From NCBI RefSeq assembly GCF_002479495.1, contig NZ_DLNQ01000010.1, positions 137,776 through 201,775 on the forward strand: a DNA stretch of 64,000 nt, given 5' to 3'. The notes under the pieces were generated by a model that had not been told where the DNA came from, ran no database searches, and saw only the letters and a list, made by a program, of their open reading frames with translations. Shown here one piece after another: positions 26,977-35,186 of this stretch. How positions within the stretch are numbered: position 1 is the first letter of the stretch; the number at the start of each line of letters is the position of its first letter. A program made the position numbers and the translations under genes. This DNA comes from Brevundimonas sp. UBA7506. Its GTDB lineage: Bacteria; Pseudomonadota; Alphaproteobacteria; Caulobacterales; Caulobacteraceae.

Positions 26977-27380
26977 TATTCGGCCTGCACTGGCCCCAGG
27001 GCCTCGATGATCAGACAGGTCGAGATCGTCCCCTTCCGACACTGCGACAGCAGGGCCGACAGTTCGCGGCGCAGGGCCTCCAGATCCGCGATCTTGCGCT
27101 CGACCTCGACCAGATGGGCGCGCGTCAACTCGTCCACCGTGGCGCAGGACTGATCGCGGCGATCCGATAGAGCGAGAAGATCGCGCACCTGCTCGATGGA
27201 GAAGCCCAGGTCGCGGGCGCGGCGGATGAAGGAGAGGCGGTTTAGTTCCTCCTCGCCATAGGCGCGGTAGTTGCCTTCGGTGCGGGCGGGCGCGGTCAGC
27301 AAGCCAATACGCTCGTAGTAGCGGATGGTTTCGACCTTGGTCCCGGTCCGCCGCCCTAGTTCGCCGATGCTCAGCGTCAC
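26976..27380 (-). CDS. MerR-family metal-responsive regulator
   Basis: A 134-residue regulator starting at a GTG (27380). The winged helix-turn-helix IGELGRRTGTKVETIRYYER and GNYRAYGEEELNRLSFIRRA are typical MerR. The dimerisation helix is followed by a metal loop with Cys in RDQSCATVDEL (about residue 78) and two further Cys in QCRKGTISTCLIIEAL (about 113 and 121), the layout of ZntR/CadR/PbrR-type sensors of divalent metals. It is the last gene of a CDF-TonB-MerR operon (17-bp gap after the receptor gene), and a near-perfect MerR operator sits at the operon's promoter, so it should regulate itself and the exporter. Confidence 0.9.
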   Translation of the reverse strand: MTLSIGELGRRTGTKVETIRYYERIGLLTAPARTEGNYRAYGEEELNRLSFIRRARDLGFSIEQVRDLLALSDRRDQSCATVDELTRAHLVEVERKIADLEALRRELSALLSQCRKGTISTCLIIEALGPVQAE

Positions 27381-27397
27381 GCCCGCCTCCGGTTCTG

Positions 27398-29386
27398 TCA
27401 GTGGCCGCCGCCAAAGCGGATGCGCACACCGCCATTGACGGTGAAGCCGTCGGTCGGCCCCCAGGCCTTGGTCGTCCAGAGGCCGTCGTTGGCGCGCTGC
27501 GGCAGCAGCAGGGGATGATGCTTGGTCACGCGTTCATTCAACAGGTTCTCGGCGTTCAGGAACAGGCTGTAGCGGCCCAGGATGATCTCGCCCAGCAGGC
27601 CGACCTCCAGATAGGAGGGGCTTTCGCTGCGCCAGGGATTGTCCTCCAGGGCCTGCTTGCCGGTGTAGTAGATTTCCAGCCCCAGACGGCCCCGGTCGTG
27701 TTCTTCCCACATGGCGACGAATCCAGCCGTGTGGCGTGGCGTGACGAAGGTGTCACGACGCGACAGGCCGTCGTCTTCCGGCTCGGTCGCATCGACGAAG
27801 ACATAGCTGCCGGTCAGGGTGAAGGGCGCGCGGCGATAGCGCAGCAGGGCCTCCAGCCCGCGCGTGCGGGTCACGCCGTCGACATTGATCAGGCGGATGC
27901 GCTCCGGCCCTTCGTCCACGGCGCGGACGGCGTCGTCCAGGTCGGAGCCGAACAGGGTCAGGTTGGCCTCGATCGGTCCGTGGCGATAGCCAACGTCCAG
28001 CGAGGCGGTCCGGGCGACCTCCTCCTTCAGCCCGCGCAGCGGTTCCAGTCGCGACAGGCCGTTCGCCTCGGTCACGTCAACGAAGGGCGTCGGGGCGAAG
28101 AAGCCCTGACCCGCCGAGGCGCGCACGGTCCAGCGATTGGGGCGATAGAGGACCGACAGGCGCGGGCTGAACTGGCCGCCGTATTCGCTGTGCTGATCGA
28201 ACCGGGCGCTGCCGGCGAGCGTCAGTTCAGGCGTCACCTCATGCTCGACCTGGGCGAAGACGCCGGGGACCGTGTAGGTGTAGTCGAAGTCCGAGAAGGT
28301 CTGGCTGTCATAGCCGTCGGCCTGAACTGCCACCCCGGCCAGCCAGGTCGTGGCGCCGATCTCGGACCCATAGGCCGCTTCCATGAAACCGGTATCGTGA
28401 CGGTCCTTCTCGAAGACGTCGCCGAACTGATGGTCGTGCGCTTGGGTCATGGCCGAGGCGCGCAGGTGAAGCGTGCCTGACGCGACCGGCAGGCTGGCGA
28501 CCAGACCGGCGTCGAAGCGGTCGGTGTCCTGGGCCTGAACAAACGGGCGGCCGTCGGGCGCGACGCGACCCGGCTCGGTGCCGCCGCTGCGGGTTTCGGT
28601 CATGGCGCCGACGGTGACAAAGGCCTCGCCGCCGTTCTCGCCCTGCCAGAACAGACGCGGGCGCAGGGACCAGCGCTCATAGGCGGCGATGTCGCTCCAG
28701 CCGTCGCCGTCGAGGTCCTGACGGCTCTGACGATGATAGCCGCCGACCAGCGACTGACCCCAGGCGCCCTTGAAGGGCGCCGAGGCGTAGGCCGTCAGGT
28801 CCTGCCCGTCGCGGCTGGTGATGTTGGCCAGGATTTCCGTCTCGGCCTCGTCGCCCGGACGACGCGACACCAGATTGATGACCCCGCCGAGCGCCGAGGG
28901 GCCGTAAAGGGCCGAGGCCGCGCCCTTGATCACCTCGACCTGACCAAGGTCGGTCGGCGGAATCTGCAACACGCCCAGCGACGACGCCTGCCCGCCATAC
29001 AGAGGTAGTCCGTCGGCCAGAAGCTGGGTGTAGCGCCCGCTCATCCCCTGCATGCGGATGTTGGCGGCGCCCAGGGCGGGCGAAGTCGTCTGCACCCGCA
29101 CCCCGCCGGTCTCGTTGACCAGCATGGCGATGTTGCCGGGCGTCATCAGCAGCTTTTCCTCGATCTCCTCGCGGCCGATGACCTCGACGCGGATCGGCTC
29201 ATCCTGGATGCGTCGGCCGGAGCGGGTCGCCTGGACGATGACGTCCTCGACCTCGGTCGCCTCGTCGTGATGGTCGTCGTCGTGGGTCTCCTGCGCCAGA
29301 ACCGGAGATGCGGCGCCAGACATAATGGCGGCGACCGCCGCAAGGATCAGGTGACGGCCACGAAGTGAGACGAAGGAAGAGGACAC
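27398..29386 (-). CDS. TonB-dependent outer-membrane receptor (metal operon)
   Basis: A 662-residue outer-membrane protein. A signal peptide (LILAAVAAIMSGAASPVLAQ) precedes a His/Asp-rich mature N-terminus ETHDDDHHDEATEVEDVIVQ that could bind metal. The plug domain follows (QDEPIRVEVIGREEI, IRMQGMSGRYTQLLADG, VEVIKGAASALYGPSALGG), then a 22-strand barrel. It lacks a strictly typical C-terminal aromatic residue. It lies between a CDF exporter and a MerR regulator in one operon, so the substrate is probably a metal or metal chelate. An uptake receptor in an efflux operon is unusual; export of a metallophore or regulated scavenging are options. Confidence 0.9.
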   Translation of the reverse strand: MSSSFVSLRGRHLILAAVAAIMSGAASPVLAQETHDDDHHDEATEVEDVIVQATRSGRRIQDEPIRVEVIGREEIEEKLLMTPGNIAMLVNETGGVRVQTTSPALGAANIRMQGMSGRYTQLLADGLPLYGGQASSLGVLQIPPTDLGQVEVIKGAASALYGPSALGGVINLVSRRPGDEAETEILANITSRDGQDLTAYASAPFKGAWGQSLVGGYHRQSRQDLDGDGWSDIAAYERWSLRPRLFWQGENGGEAFVTVGAMTETRSGGTEPGRVAPDGRPFVQAQDTDRFDAGLVASLPVASGTLHLRASAMTQAHDHQFGDVFEKDRHDTGFMEAAYGSEIGATTWLAGVAVQADGYDSQTFSDFDYTYTVPGVFAQVEHEVTPELTLAGSARFDQHSEYGGQFSPRLSVLYRPNRWTVRASAGQGFFAPTPFVDVTEANGLSRLEPLRGLKEEVARTASLDVGYRHGPIEANLTLFGSDLDDAVRAVDEGPERIRLINVDGVTRTRGLEALLRYRRAPFTLTGSYVFVDATEPEDDGLSRRDTFVTPRHTAGFVAMWEEHDRGRLGLEIYYTGKQALEDNPWRSESPSYLEVGLLGEIILGRYSLFLNAENLLNERVTKHHPLLLPQRANDGLWTTKAWGPTDGFTVNGGVRIRFGGGH

Positions 29387-29428
29387 GCAGGCTCCGAAGC
29401 GATCAGGAAGCAGGAAAGGAATTGAGGA

Positions 29429-30103
29429 TCAGGCGACCGGCTTGTGCCGAGATTCGACCTCGAAGGGACGGCGCGCTGGCGTCGTACGCACTAGCTTCAG
29501 TTCAGCGCGAGCGTGGCGGATCACCTGCCAGCCGCCTTGCAACGCCAGCCCCGCCATGACAGCGGCGACCACCAGGTCCGGCCAGCGCGTGCCGGTGCCG
29601 AAAACGCCCCCTGCCGCCAGCATGACCGCCAGATTGCCGATGGCGTCGTTGCGTGAGCAGATCCACACCGAACGCATGTTGGCGTCGCCCTTGCGGAAGC
29701 CGAACAGCATGACGGCGGTCACGACATTGGCGATCAGGGCCGCCAGACCGATGACGCCCATCACCTCGGCCGCCGGCGTCTCGCCGCGCCAGACGCCCCA
29801 CAGGGTCGCGCCCGCCACCCAACCGCCGAAGATCAGCATGGTCGCGCCCTTCACCAGAGCCGCACGCGCTCGCCAGACCAAGGCCAGACCCACGACGCCC
29901 AGACTGATGCCGTAGTTGGCGGCGTCGCCCAGAAAGTCGAGCGCGTCCGCCTGAAGCGCCGCCGATCCCGACAGCAGGCCCGCCACGCCCTCGACCGCGA
30001 ACATCCCGGCGTTGATCGCCAGCGCCAGCCACAGGGCCAATCGCCAGCGTCCCTCGGGAGGCCGATCCGTTTCGCACAGGGTGTCACCACAGCAATTCGC
30101 CAT
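29429..30103 (-). CDS. Cation diffusion facilitator (CDF) family transporter
   Basis: A 224-residue inner-membrane protein. The N-terminus MANCCGDTLCE has a Cys cluster likely to bind metal. Six helices follow; ADALDFLGDAANYGIS (helix 2) has the HD/DD-type metal site in a D-x-x-x-D form, and SRNDAIGNLAVMLAAG (helix 5) holds the matching N-D. The cytosolic C-terminal domain is nearly absent, as in short CDF proteins. The ATG at 30103 is preferred to one at 30118, which lies inside the MerR operator; the predicted transcript would begin almost at this ATG, so the message may be leaderless. It is the first gene of the operon. Confidence 0.88.
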   Translation of the reverse strand: MANCCGDTLCETDRPPEGRWRLALWLALAINAGMFAVEGVAGLLSGSAALQADALDFLGDAANYGISLGVVGLALVWRARAALVKGATMLIFGGWVAGATLWGVWRGETPAAEVMGVIGLAALIANVVTAVMLFGFRKGDANMRSVWICSRNDAIGNLAVMLAAGGVFGTGTRWPDLVVAAVMAGLALQGGWQVIRHARAELKLVRTTPARRPFEVESRHKPVA

Positions 30104-30116
30104 GTGCGCGTCATGC

Positions 30117-30140
30117 ACCCTGTAGCGGCTATAGGGTCAA
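30117..30140 (-). promoter_or_regulatory. MerR-type operator/promoter of the CDF-TonB-merR operon
   Basis: On the plus strand ACCCTGTAGC (30117-30126), one central G, and GCTATAGGGT (30128-30137) form a dyad with 9 of 10 pairs matched, the classic MerR-family operator. On the minus strand the -35 element TTGACC (30140-30135) overlaps it, and a -10-like CATGAC follows at 19-20 bases, the elongated spacing that MerR proteins correct by DNA distortion. Confidence 0.85.
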
Positions 30141-30236
30141 GAGGCCCTTGTCTGGACTGCGCCATGAACGGCCGTACGCATCTGTCCTACGAAGCGACTC
30201 TTTCTATCTCCGCACCCCGCCTAGCAAACCAATCAG

Positions 30237-33200
30237 TTACCTTGGAGGCTTCACCAGCCGTCCAACGTATGCGTTGAATCCTATACGCTCGCTGTAGTTC
30301 TTTCTCAGCTTTGTCTTGTAATTGAGAATCCCTGCCTCATCCCTCGCCTTCGGTGGATTTAGCTCAACTGTAACATCAACCAACCGGTCTATCGCTCGCG
30401 CTTCATCTGCCCTTTCCAAGGGAACCAGCGTCATCGCATCGACGTACAGCCGCACCAGAACTTCCTTCAAGAGCAGGCTGTCAACGTCAGACGTGATGTC
30501 CGGAATAAAGGCGAGGGCCTCCGACAGATCCGCTTCGATGTTCTGTGCAAACAGCGCCGACCTAACCAGCTCGCTCTCCTCCTGCGTTCTAAGAGCATGA
30601 GCTGCATTGAAGAAACTAGGACTTCCCGACCACGTCGCAAAATTCTTGTAAAGGCTGTACATCATGCTTCGCAGGATCAAATAAAATCGGTTCTCAGGCA
30701 CCGCTAAGTCACCGACATAGTCCGCTTTGAGCGAGTTGCCTCTAAACGCGATCTCACCACCATCTGCCAAGTGCTGAGCGATCATAGGAAGGCTGTGTAG
30801 GCTGGTCAGCAGGACGCCCCTCAACCTGCCGAAGATCTCTATCCGTTCGGACTGATCCAACGTCCTTGTGACCCCGAGAATGGATGCACAAAGCTGCAGA
30901 AAGACGGCCCCACGCTCTTCGACAGCGAACCGAACCCGCTTGGTGCGGCCGACGGATTTCGGCTCCTCAAACCGTAAGGACGTAGGATCATCTGCGTTCT
31001 GAATCTCGCCCAGCCGCTCCATGATACCGTCCTGGATGGCGAGCGAGCTTCCAGGATGTGCCTCACGCACGGCCAACGTAGCGCTTTCCCGGATTTCATC
31101 GACAATGGGAGCTACTTCGGCTTGGAAATCGTCAATGAGCGTCAGGATCTCGTCAATGCGGGGGCGATCGCTGGGGTTTTGCGCAACGTAGAACTCAGCG
31201 ACCGATGGGTAGGTCAAAAGCCCGTCAGTCGACATAATCGAGGATCTGAACGCCGCATCTTTCCCCATATGCTTGGCGAGGAAATAATCCTCGATACTAA
31301 GCATCATAAAGCCATACCCAACGTCGTAATCTCGTAGAACGAAACTCTTGATGAGGATGTTGAGAATGACATCGGGATCGAACCTCTTCGTCTGGATGCC
31401 TTTACGCTCAACGAAATCCGCCACGAGCCCGTAGAATCTTGCTTTAGTTAAATATGCGTCCTCCCGCTGCATAAGCTCATACGCGATCAGTCCGATGAAC
31501 GTCTCCAGCATCTCCATGTCTACGGGCTGGTGCGGCATTATCTCTTTGTGTGCCGCGCGGATCCGTTCCGAAAGTAAGTTCTCAATCAGTAGATAACGGT
31601 TTAGCGGCTCAACAGAGGCATCCGACAGAAACACGTCAACCATACTATTTACGTAGAATATGGTTCTCGGGGCGCGCAGGTTGTTGATAGACCTAAAGAC
31701 TTGCTCAACGACGGCTCGCGGCCGTTCAACCGCGCGACCGCTCTCGTGATTTTCAATCATGCGCAGAACGGTCGGAAGGGTGGTGTCGATGAGTTGGTAG
31801 TAGGTTACCCCGTCCTTGCTGAAAGCAGCCGGAGCGCGTGACGGCATATATTTCTGGCCGCCGCGCGTGGCGATGGTCCAACGCAAACCGGCATGGTCTT
31901 TAAAAAACCGCTGAAAAATGCTGAGCGCCAACGATATATTGGGATCAAAATTGTCGAAGAATAGTTCGACCTTCCCAACAGAGACGAGATATTCGGCTTG
32001 ATTACGAGAAAGCCCAAGCGCGACCAATCGGCGGTAGATGGTTTCCCCAAGATCTTGGTGGGCCTCAATGAGCCTGTAGTCGACGACGAGCGCAATTTTA
32101 CGCCCGTCCTCGAAGTCGGTGCCATTACGACGAGCGCACAGATAATAGAGAAATGAGCTCTTCCCGCTCAATTCGTCACCACTGATCACCCGATTGTTTA
32201 CGTCCGCCTCAAAAGCGGACACGTTCGTGCGCTTGCTGCTGAATTGATCCGCGGGGAAACGGGTGACGTCTGGTGGGACGAAGCTGGTCTCTCGTCGGCC
32301 GGATGCAGCGAATAGCTCTTCGTTGGCCCGTTCCCTGGCCGCCTCCGCAGCCTGATCAATGACGCTAGGCTCGAAGAACGCCTCCGTTCGTTCCCAGAAC
32401 TGACGCGCCTTTGCGGGCGCTACATTGGTCGATGAGGCTGGAGTAAGATCGAAGCCTCCAACCCGTGGATCAAGAGAGTAGTGCCTGACAGCAACGCTAT
32501 TGGAGGAGGTTAGCCAAGCAACTGCCACTTGATATGGGACTCCGACTTCCGCCGAAGCTCCAGCTTGAACTGTTGCGAAGTCGCCTTTCGAGGTCTCAGT
32601 CCACTCCACCCCGCGGTCGTGAATGTGACCAGTGAACAGTCGGCACTGGCGAGCGGAGAGAAACTCTTTCAGGTCGTTTCCGCAGTTGTCGGCAAACCAC
32701 GAGAGTGGGTGATGGGTGAGGACGACCGCATGCTTTTTGATCGCAGAGAAGCTACCAGCTAGCTCGGAAGCCAACACAAACAGCTCCCCCTTATCGCCGC
32801 TTCCTTTGCGACTGTACGCGCCCGCCAAACCATTGAGGCAAACGATCTGTTGGCCGTCGCACTCGAAAGTCGCCAACCTAGGCTGGGCGGCTGTTACTGA
32901 CTGATAGCCGTGTCGATCGACAAATGCCAAGTACGCGGAAAGCTTCTTGCCAAGATCACGCTCGATATCAGCTTCACAGATTTTCTGCGCAACGTACTGA
33001 CCTTGCACGAGACGCTCATCTTCTGCGACGGCCTCGCGGTCCAGCTCATGATTGCCTGGCACCAAGAACACGCGGTCTGGGTCGATCCCAAGCACCTTGA
33101 GCAGCGGTTCCAACAGTTCACTTTGAACCGCGTCGAAATCTGAGACCTCTCTCGCCGGGCTGACACCCCCGCTCTGAACGATATCGCCAGTGATGACTAC

Positions 33201-33347
33201 ACAGGGCTTTCCACCCAGGGTCCCGTTGGCCTTAAGCGCTGACGCTAGGTCCAAGATTGAGCGCACCGACGCTACCGCAGCGTCACGGAGCTGACCGCTT
33301 ACTTCGCTTGTGAAGTGGAGATCACTGATGTGGAATACGTTTAACAT
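30237..33347 (-). CDS. Metallophosphoesterase-STAND NTPase fusion, candidate defence protein
   Basis: A 1036-residue protein. Residues 1-300 are a calcineurin-type phosphoesterase with the full metal set: FHISDLHF (about 5-12), TGDIVQSGG, VPGNHELDRE, LTHHPLSWF and FTGHIHDRG. A P-loop NTPase follows: ISGDELSGKSSFLYYL (about 390-400), Walker B VELFFDNFDP (about 460) and WTIATRGG (about 489), the T-R of STAND/NACHT proteins. Residues 500-1036 are helical without recognisable repeats and may sense a trigger. STAND proteins with variable N-terminal effectors are established prokaryotic immune receptors; this effector pairing is uncommon. The start ATG lies within a DUF736 remnant. Base composition is poorer in GC than in neighbours, a sign of transfer. 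Confidence 0.8.
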   Translation of the reverse strand: MLNVFHISDLHFTSEVSGQLRDAAVASVRSILDLASALKANGTLGGKPCVVITGDIVQSGGVSPAREVSDFDAVQSELLEPLLKVLGIDPDRVFLVPGNHELDREAVAEDERLVQGQYVAQKICEADIERDLGKKLSAYLAFVDRHGYQSVTAAQPRLATFECDGQQIVCLNGLAGAYSRKGSGDKGELFVLASELAGSFSAIKKHAVVLTHHPLSWFADNCGNDLKEFLSARQCRLFTGHIHDRGVEWTETSKGDFATVQAGASAEVGVPYQVAVAWLTSSNSVAVRHYSLDPRVGGFDLTPASSTNVAPAKARQFWERTEAFFEPSVIDQAAEAARERANEELFAASGRRETSFVPPDVTRFPADQFSSKRTNVSAFEADVNNRVISGDELSGKSSFLYYLCARRNGTDFEDGRKIALVVDYRLIEAHQDLGETIYRRLVALGLSRNQAEYLVSVGKVELFFDNFDPNISLALSIFQRFFKDHAGLRWTIATRGGQKYMPSRAPAAFSKDGVTYYQLIDTTLPTVLRMIENHESGRAVERPRAVVEQVFRSINNLRAPRTIFYVNSMVDVFLSDASVEPLNRYLLIENLLSERIRAAHKEIMPHQPVDMEMLETFIGLIAYELMQREDAYLTKARFYGLVADFVERKGIQTKRFDPDVILNILIKSFVLRDYDVGYGFMMLSIEDYFLAKHMGKDAAFRSSIMSTDGLLTYPSVAEFYVAQNPSDRPRIDEILTLIDDFQAEVAPIVDEIRESATLAVREAHPGSSLAIQDGIMERLGEIQNADDPTSLRFEEPKSVGRTKRVRFAVEERGAVFLQLCASILGVTRTLDQSERIEIFGRLRGVLLTSLHSLPMIAQHLADGGEIAFRGNSLKADYVGDLAVPENRFYLILRSMMYSLYKNFATWSGSPSFFNAAHALRTQEESELVRSALFAQNIEADLSEALAFIPDITSDVDSLLLKEVLVRLYVDAMTLVPLERADEARAIDRLVDVTVELNPPKARDEAGILNYKTKLRKNYSERIGFNAYVGRLVKPPR

Positions 33348-33417
33348 TGAGCGTCAGGGTCTTGATCGAACCGGTGTAGCCGTCGCCCTGGGCGATGAAG
33401 GATCCGATAGCGGCCAT
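33322..33417 (-). pseudogene. DUF736 gene remnant (5' end only)
   Basis: From ATG 33417, behind a good AAAGGAGAG ribosome binding site, the frame reads MAAIGSFIAQGDGYTGSIKT then LTLNVK, the N-terminus of DUF736 proteins (about 100 residues, near-universal in alphaproteobacterial conjugative elements). It then breaks into the metallophosphoesterase gene and stops at 33322 after 31 codons. The two start codons are 70 bases apart and the frames overlap, so the DUF736 leader may drive translation of the downstream gene. Confidence 0.75.
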
Positions 33418-34111
33418 GTCAGTCTCTCCTTTGCTTCGGGCCACGCCTGTCGCGGCCTCGATGGCGATCGGGAGGCCGGGGCCGGAAGGCGCGCAGGGCG
33501 AGCGCAGCGAGACCCCGCAGCGCAGCGGAGGACCGGAGGGACCGTCTTTCTTGCTTCGCGAGGAAGGCCGCAGGCCGGGGAAGAAAGTCGTCCTGACGGT
33601 TGCGCCAGCCGACCGGTCCCGGTCAGATCCGCCTCACGGAGAGGCCGCGCCGGATGGCGCGAAGGACGGAAGACCGGCCGCTGGACGGAAGCACCTGGCC
33701 AGGCGCCCAGCAGGTTTCGGTCTTTCCCTGCCCCTCGGAAGCAAGGCTCCGACCTGGCCGTTTTGAGAATCGACGTCCAATCCTGCCGGACTTCAGATGC
33801 GGGCGCCGCTAGGTGAAAGCTCGGAATGGCGGCCCGCCGAGCCTGACGCGGGCGCCCTCGGCAACGTCAGGACCCATCGAATTTGCGGCGGTCCTCTTCG
33901 CTCCCGGCTATGGCTGCAGAAGCGAGAAGGACTGAGCGACGGCTGAACTGCGGAGCCGTCCAGCGCATGGCGACGCCGCCTCGCCGCCGCATCCCTTCAC
34001 TCCATCCTTCAAAGGCGCAGCCAGTCTGCGTGCAGGTCCGCGGCGATGACCTGATCGCTCTTGAACCGGCCTGACCGCGGGACCCGGCCAGGCCTGGCCG
34101 GTCGTCGAGCC
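33418..34111. other. Gene-free, GC-rich intergenic region
   Basis: No convincing gene on either strand. Near 33540-33590 there are inverted arms CTTTCTT and AAGAAAG about 30 bases apart, with GGCC-GCA-GGCC between them, a large potential hairpin. Short purine-rich repeats (GCGCAGC, GCAGCGAG) around 33490-33530 resemble low-complexity DNA often found upstream of DUF736 genes in conjugative elements. The few open frames here have biased, low-complexity translations. Confidence 0.5.
34084..34101. terminator. Perfect 18-bp palindrome after the 34112 gene
   Basis: CCGGCCAGG followed directly by CCTGGCCGG. It sits 11 bases beyond the stop of the minus-strand gene at 34112. With no T-run it may be a factor-dependent terminator or a binding site. 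Confidence 0.35.
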
Positions 34112-34384
34112 TCAGTCCGCGGAGGTGAGGCCAAAATAGGGCTCGCCGCGATCAGCGGCTTCGGCGCGGGTCAGGACCTTGGTTTCGAACAGGGATGAGA
34201 CCACGATCTTGATCCCTCGATGCCGAATGCCTTCGTCCAGGGTCCTGGCGACGTGCTCAACCGCATGGAGGCTGTCGCACCATTCCGCGCTGTTCACGGC
34301 GATCAATCCAGGCATCCGTTGGGCGTCGTCCCCGGCGGCCTGCTGCATGGCGTCGAGGGCGGCGGTCAGCTGATCAGGGGTCAT
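34112..34384 (-). CDS. Small hypothetical protein of the conjugative-element type
   Basis: A 90-residue soluble protein, MTPDQLTAALDAMQQAAGDD at the N-terminus, a central IAVNSAEWCDSLHAVEHVARTLDEGIRHRGI and a strand VVSSLFETKVL, followed by TRAEAADRGEPYFGL. The helix-strand alternation suggests a small alpha/beta fold. No named family recognised. It lies 43 bp downstream of yedK on the same strand and may be in its operon. No clear ribosome binding site. Confidence 0.55.
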   Translation of the reverse strand: MTPDQLTAALDAMQQAAGDDAQRMPGLIAVNSAEWCDSLHAVEHVARTLDEGIRHRGIKIVVSSLFETKVLTRAEAADRGEPYFGLTSAD

Positions 34385-34427
34385 GTGCAGCGGTTAATCT
34401 GAGTCGGGTCGCCGCCAAGCCTTGCTC

Positions 34428-34991
34428 CTATGGATAAACCCGCTCGACGAAGAGCGAGCCCGCGGGACCTGGTCTGAGGATCCGTTCGTCCGGCGCGGAA
34501 AGGTCGAGCCAGGGCAAGCCGGCCCCTGGCGGCAGGACGACGATCTGACGGTCGTGATAATGGGCCACGTCCGGGCCGGGCTCTGTCGTCAGCATGGCGA
34601 AGGCGCCGTCTTTCATTACCCCGGCGATCCAGAACCAGGGCTGGTCGATCAGGGTGAAACACCACCTGGTCTTCTTGCCCGCCACCTTCGGCTCGGTGAA
34701 TTCGTAGAAGCCGTCGGCGGGGATGAGGCAGCGGGTCGATCCGGCGAAGGACCGGCCCTCGGACCGGAAGTTGAAGACCGGCTTTCCGGTCGGCCCCTTC
34801 CAGGCCCAGGGCGTCGTCACCAGCCGAAGGCCGCCCTCCCCGGCGAGGACGACGGGCGCGCGATCGCCGATCCGGTAGTCTTTCGGCTCAAGGTTCGGCG
34901 AACCCTCGGGCATGGCGAGCGTCCGGCCGCTATCGCTGAAGGGCGCCGCCAACTGGTTGACGGGAACATGCAGGCGATAGTTGTTGCACAT
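34428..34991 (-). CDS. yedK: Abasic-site crosslinking protein YedK (SOS-response-associated, HMCES family)
   Basis: A 187-residue SRAP protein that forms a thiazolidine crosslink with abasic sites in single-stranded DNA, protecting them from cleavage. The start must be the ATG at 34991 because catalytic Cys2 (MCNNYRLHV) must follow the initiator Met. Other active-site parts are FNFRSEG with the conserved Asn (about 75), CLIPADGFYEF with the catalytic Glu (about 105), and HYHDRQIVVLP with the His (about 150); homologues read HDRMPVIL there, so the loop is slightly unusual. It is divergent from imuA, and the SOS box at 35147 lies between them. Confidence 0.9.
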   Translation of the reverse strand: MCNNYRLHVPVNQLAAPFSDSGRTLAMPEGSPNLEPKDYRIGDRAPVVLAGEGGLRLVTTPWAWKGPTGKPVFNFRSEGRSFAGSTRCLIPADGFYEFTEPKVAGKKTRWCFTLIDQPWFWIAGVMKDGAFAMLTTEPGPDVAHYHDRQIVVLPPGAGLPWLDLSAPDERILRPGPAGSLFVERVYP

Positions 34992-35146
34992 GGTCCCGTT
35001 CCAACGCCCCAAACCCCGTTCGGCTTCCTCTGACCCGGTTTGACGCCCTGTTCCGCCCGGCGGCGCGGGAGAGCCGCAAAGGATTCACAGGGATTCGCAA
35101 AGCGGCGCCGCAAGGGACCGTTGACTCCGGACCGAATTGAGAACCA

Positions 35147-35161
35147 GAACAAAACAGGAAC
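35147..35161. promoter_or_regulatory. SOS (LexA) box, Caulobacter type
   Basis: GAACAAAACAGGAAC is GAAC-N7-GAAC, an exact reverse-strand match to the alphaproteobacterial LexA site GTTC-N7-GTTC. It ends 25 bases before the imuA start codon and lies in the imuA-yedK divergent region, so it should repress imuAB and perhaps yedK until DNA damage. Confidence 0.85.
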
Positions 35162-35186
35162 TTCAGACCTCGGAAAGGAGGCCCTC

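Noticed and set aside
33310..33816. Plus-strand frame in the region upstream of the STAND gene
   Set aside because: Translation is repetitive and biased, no ribosome binding site; the opposite strand encodes a DUF736 start.
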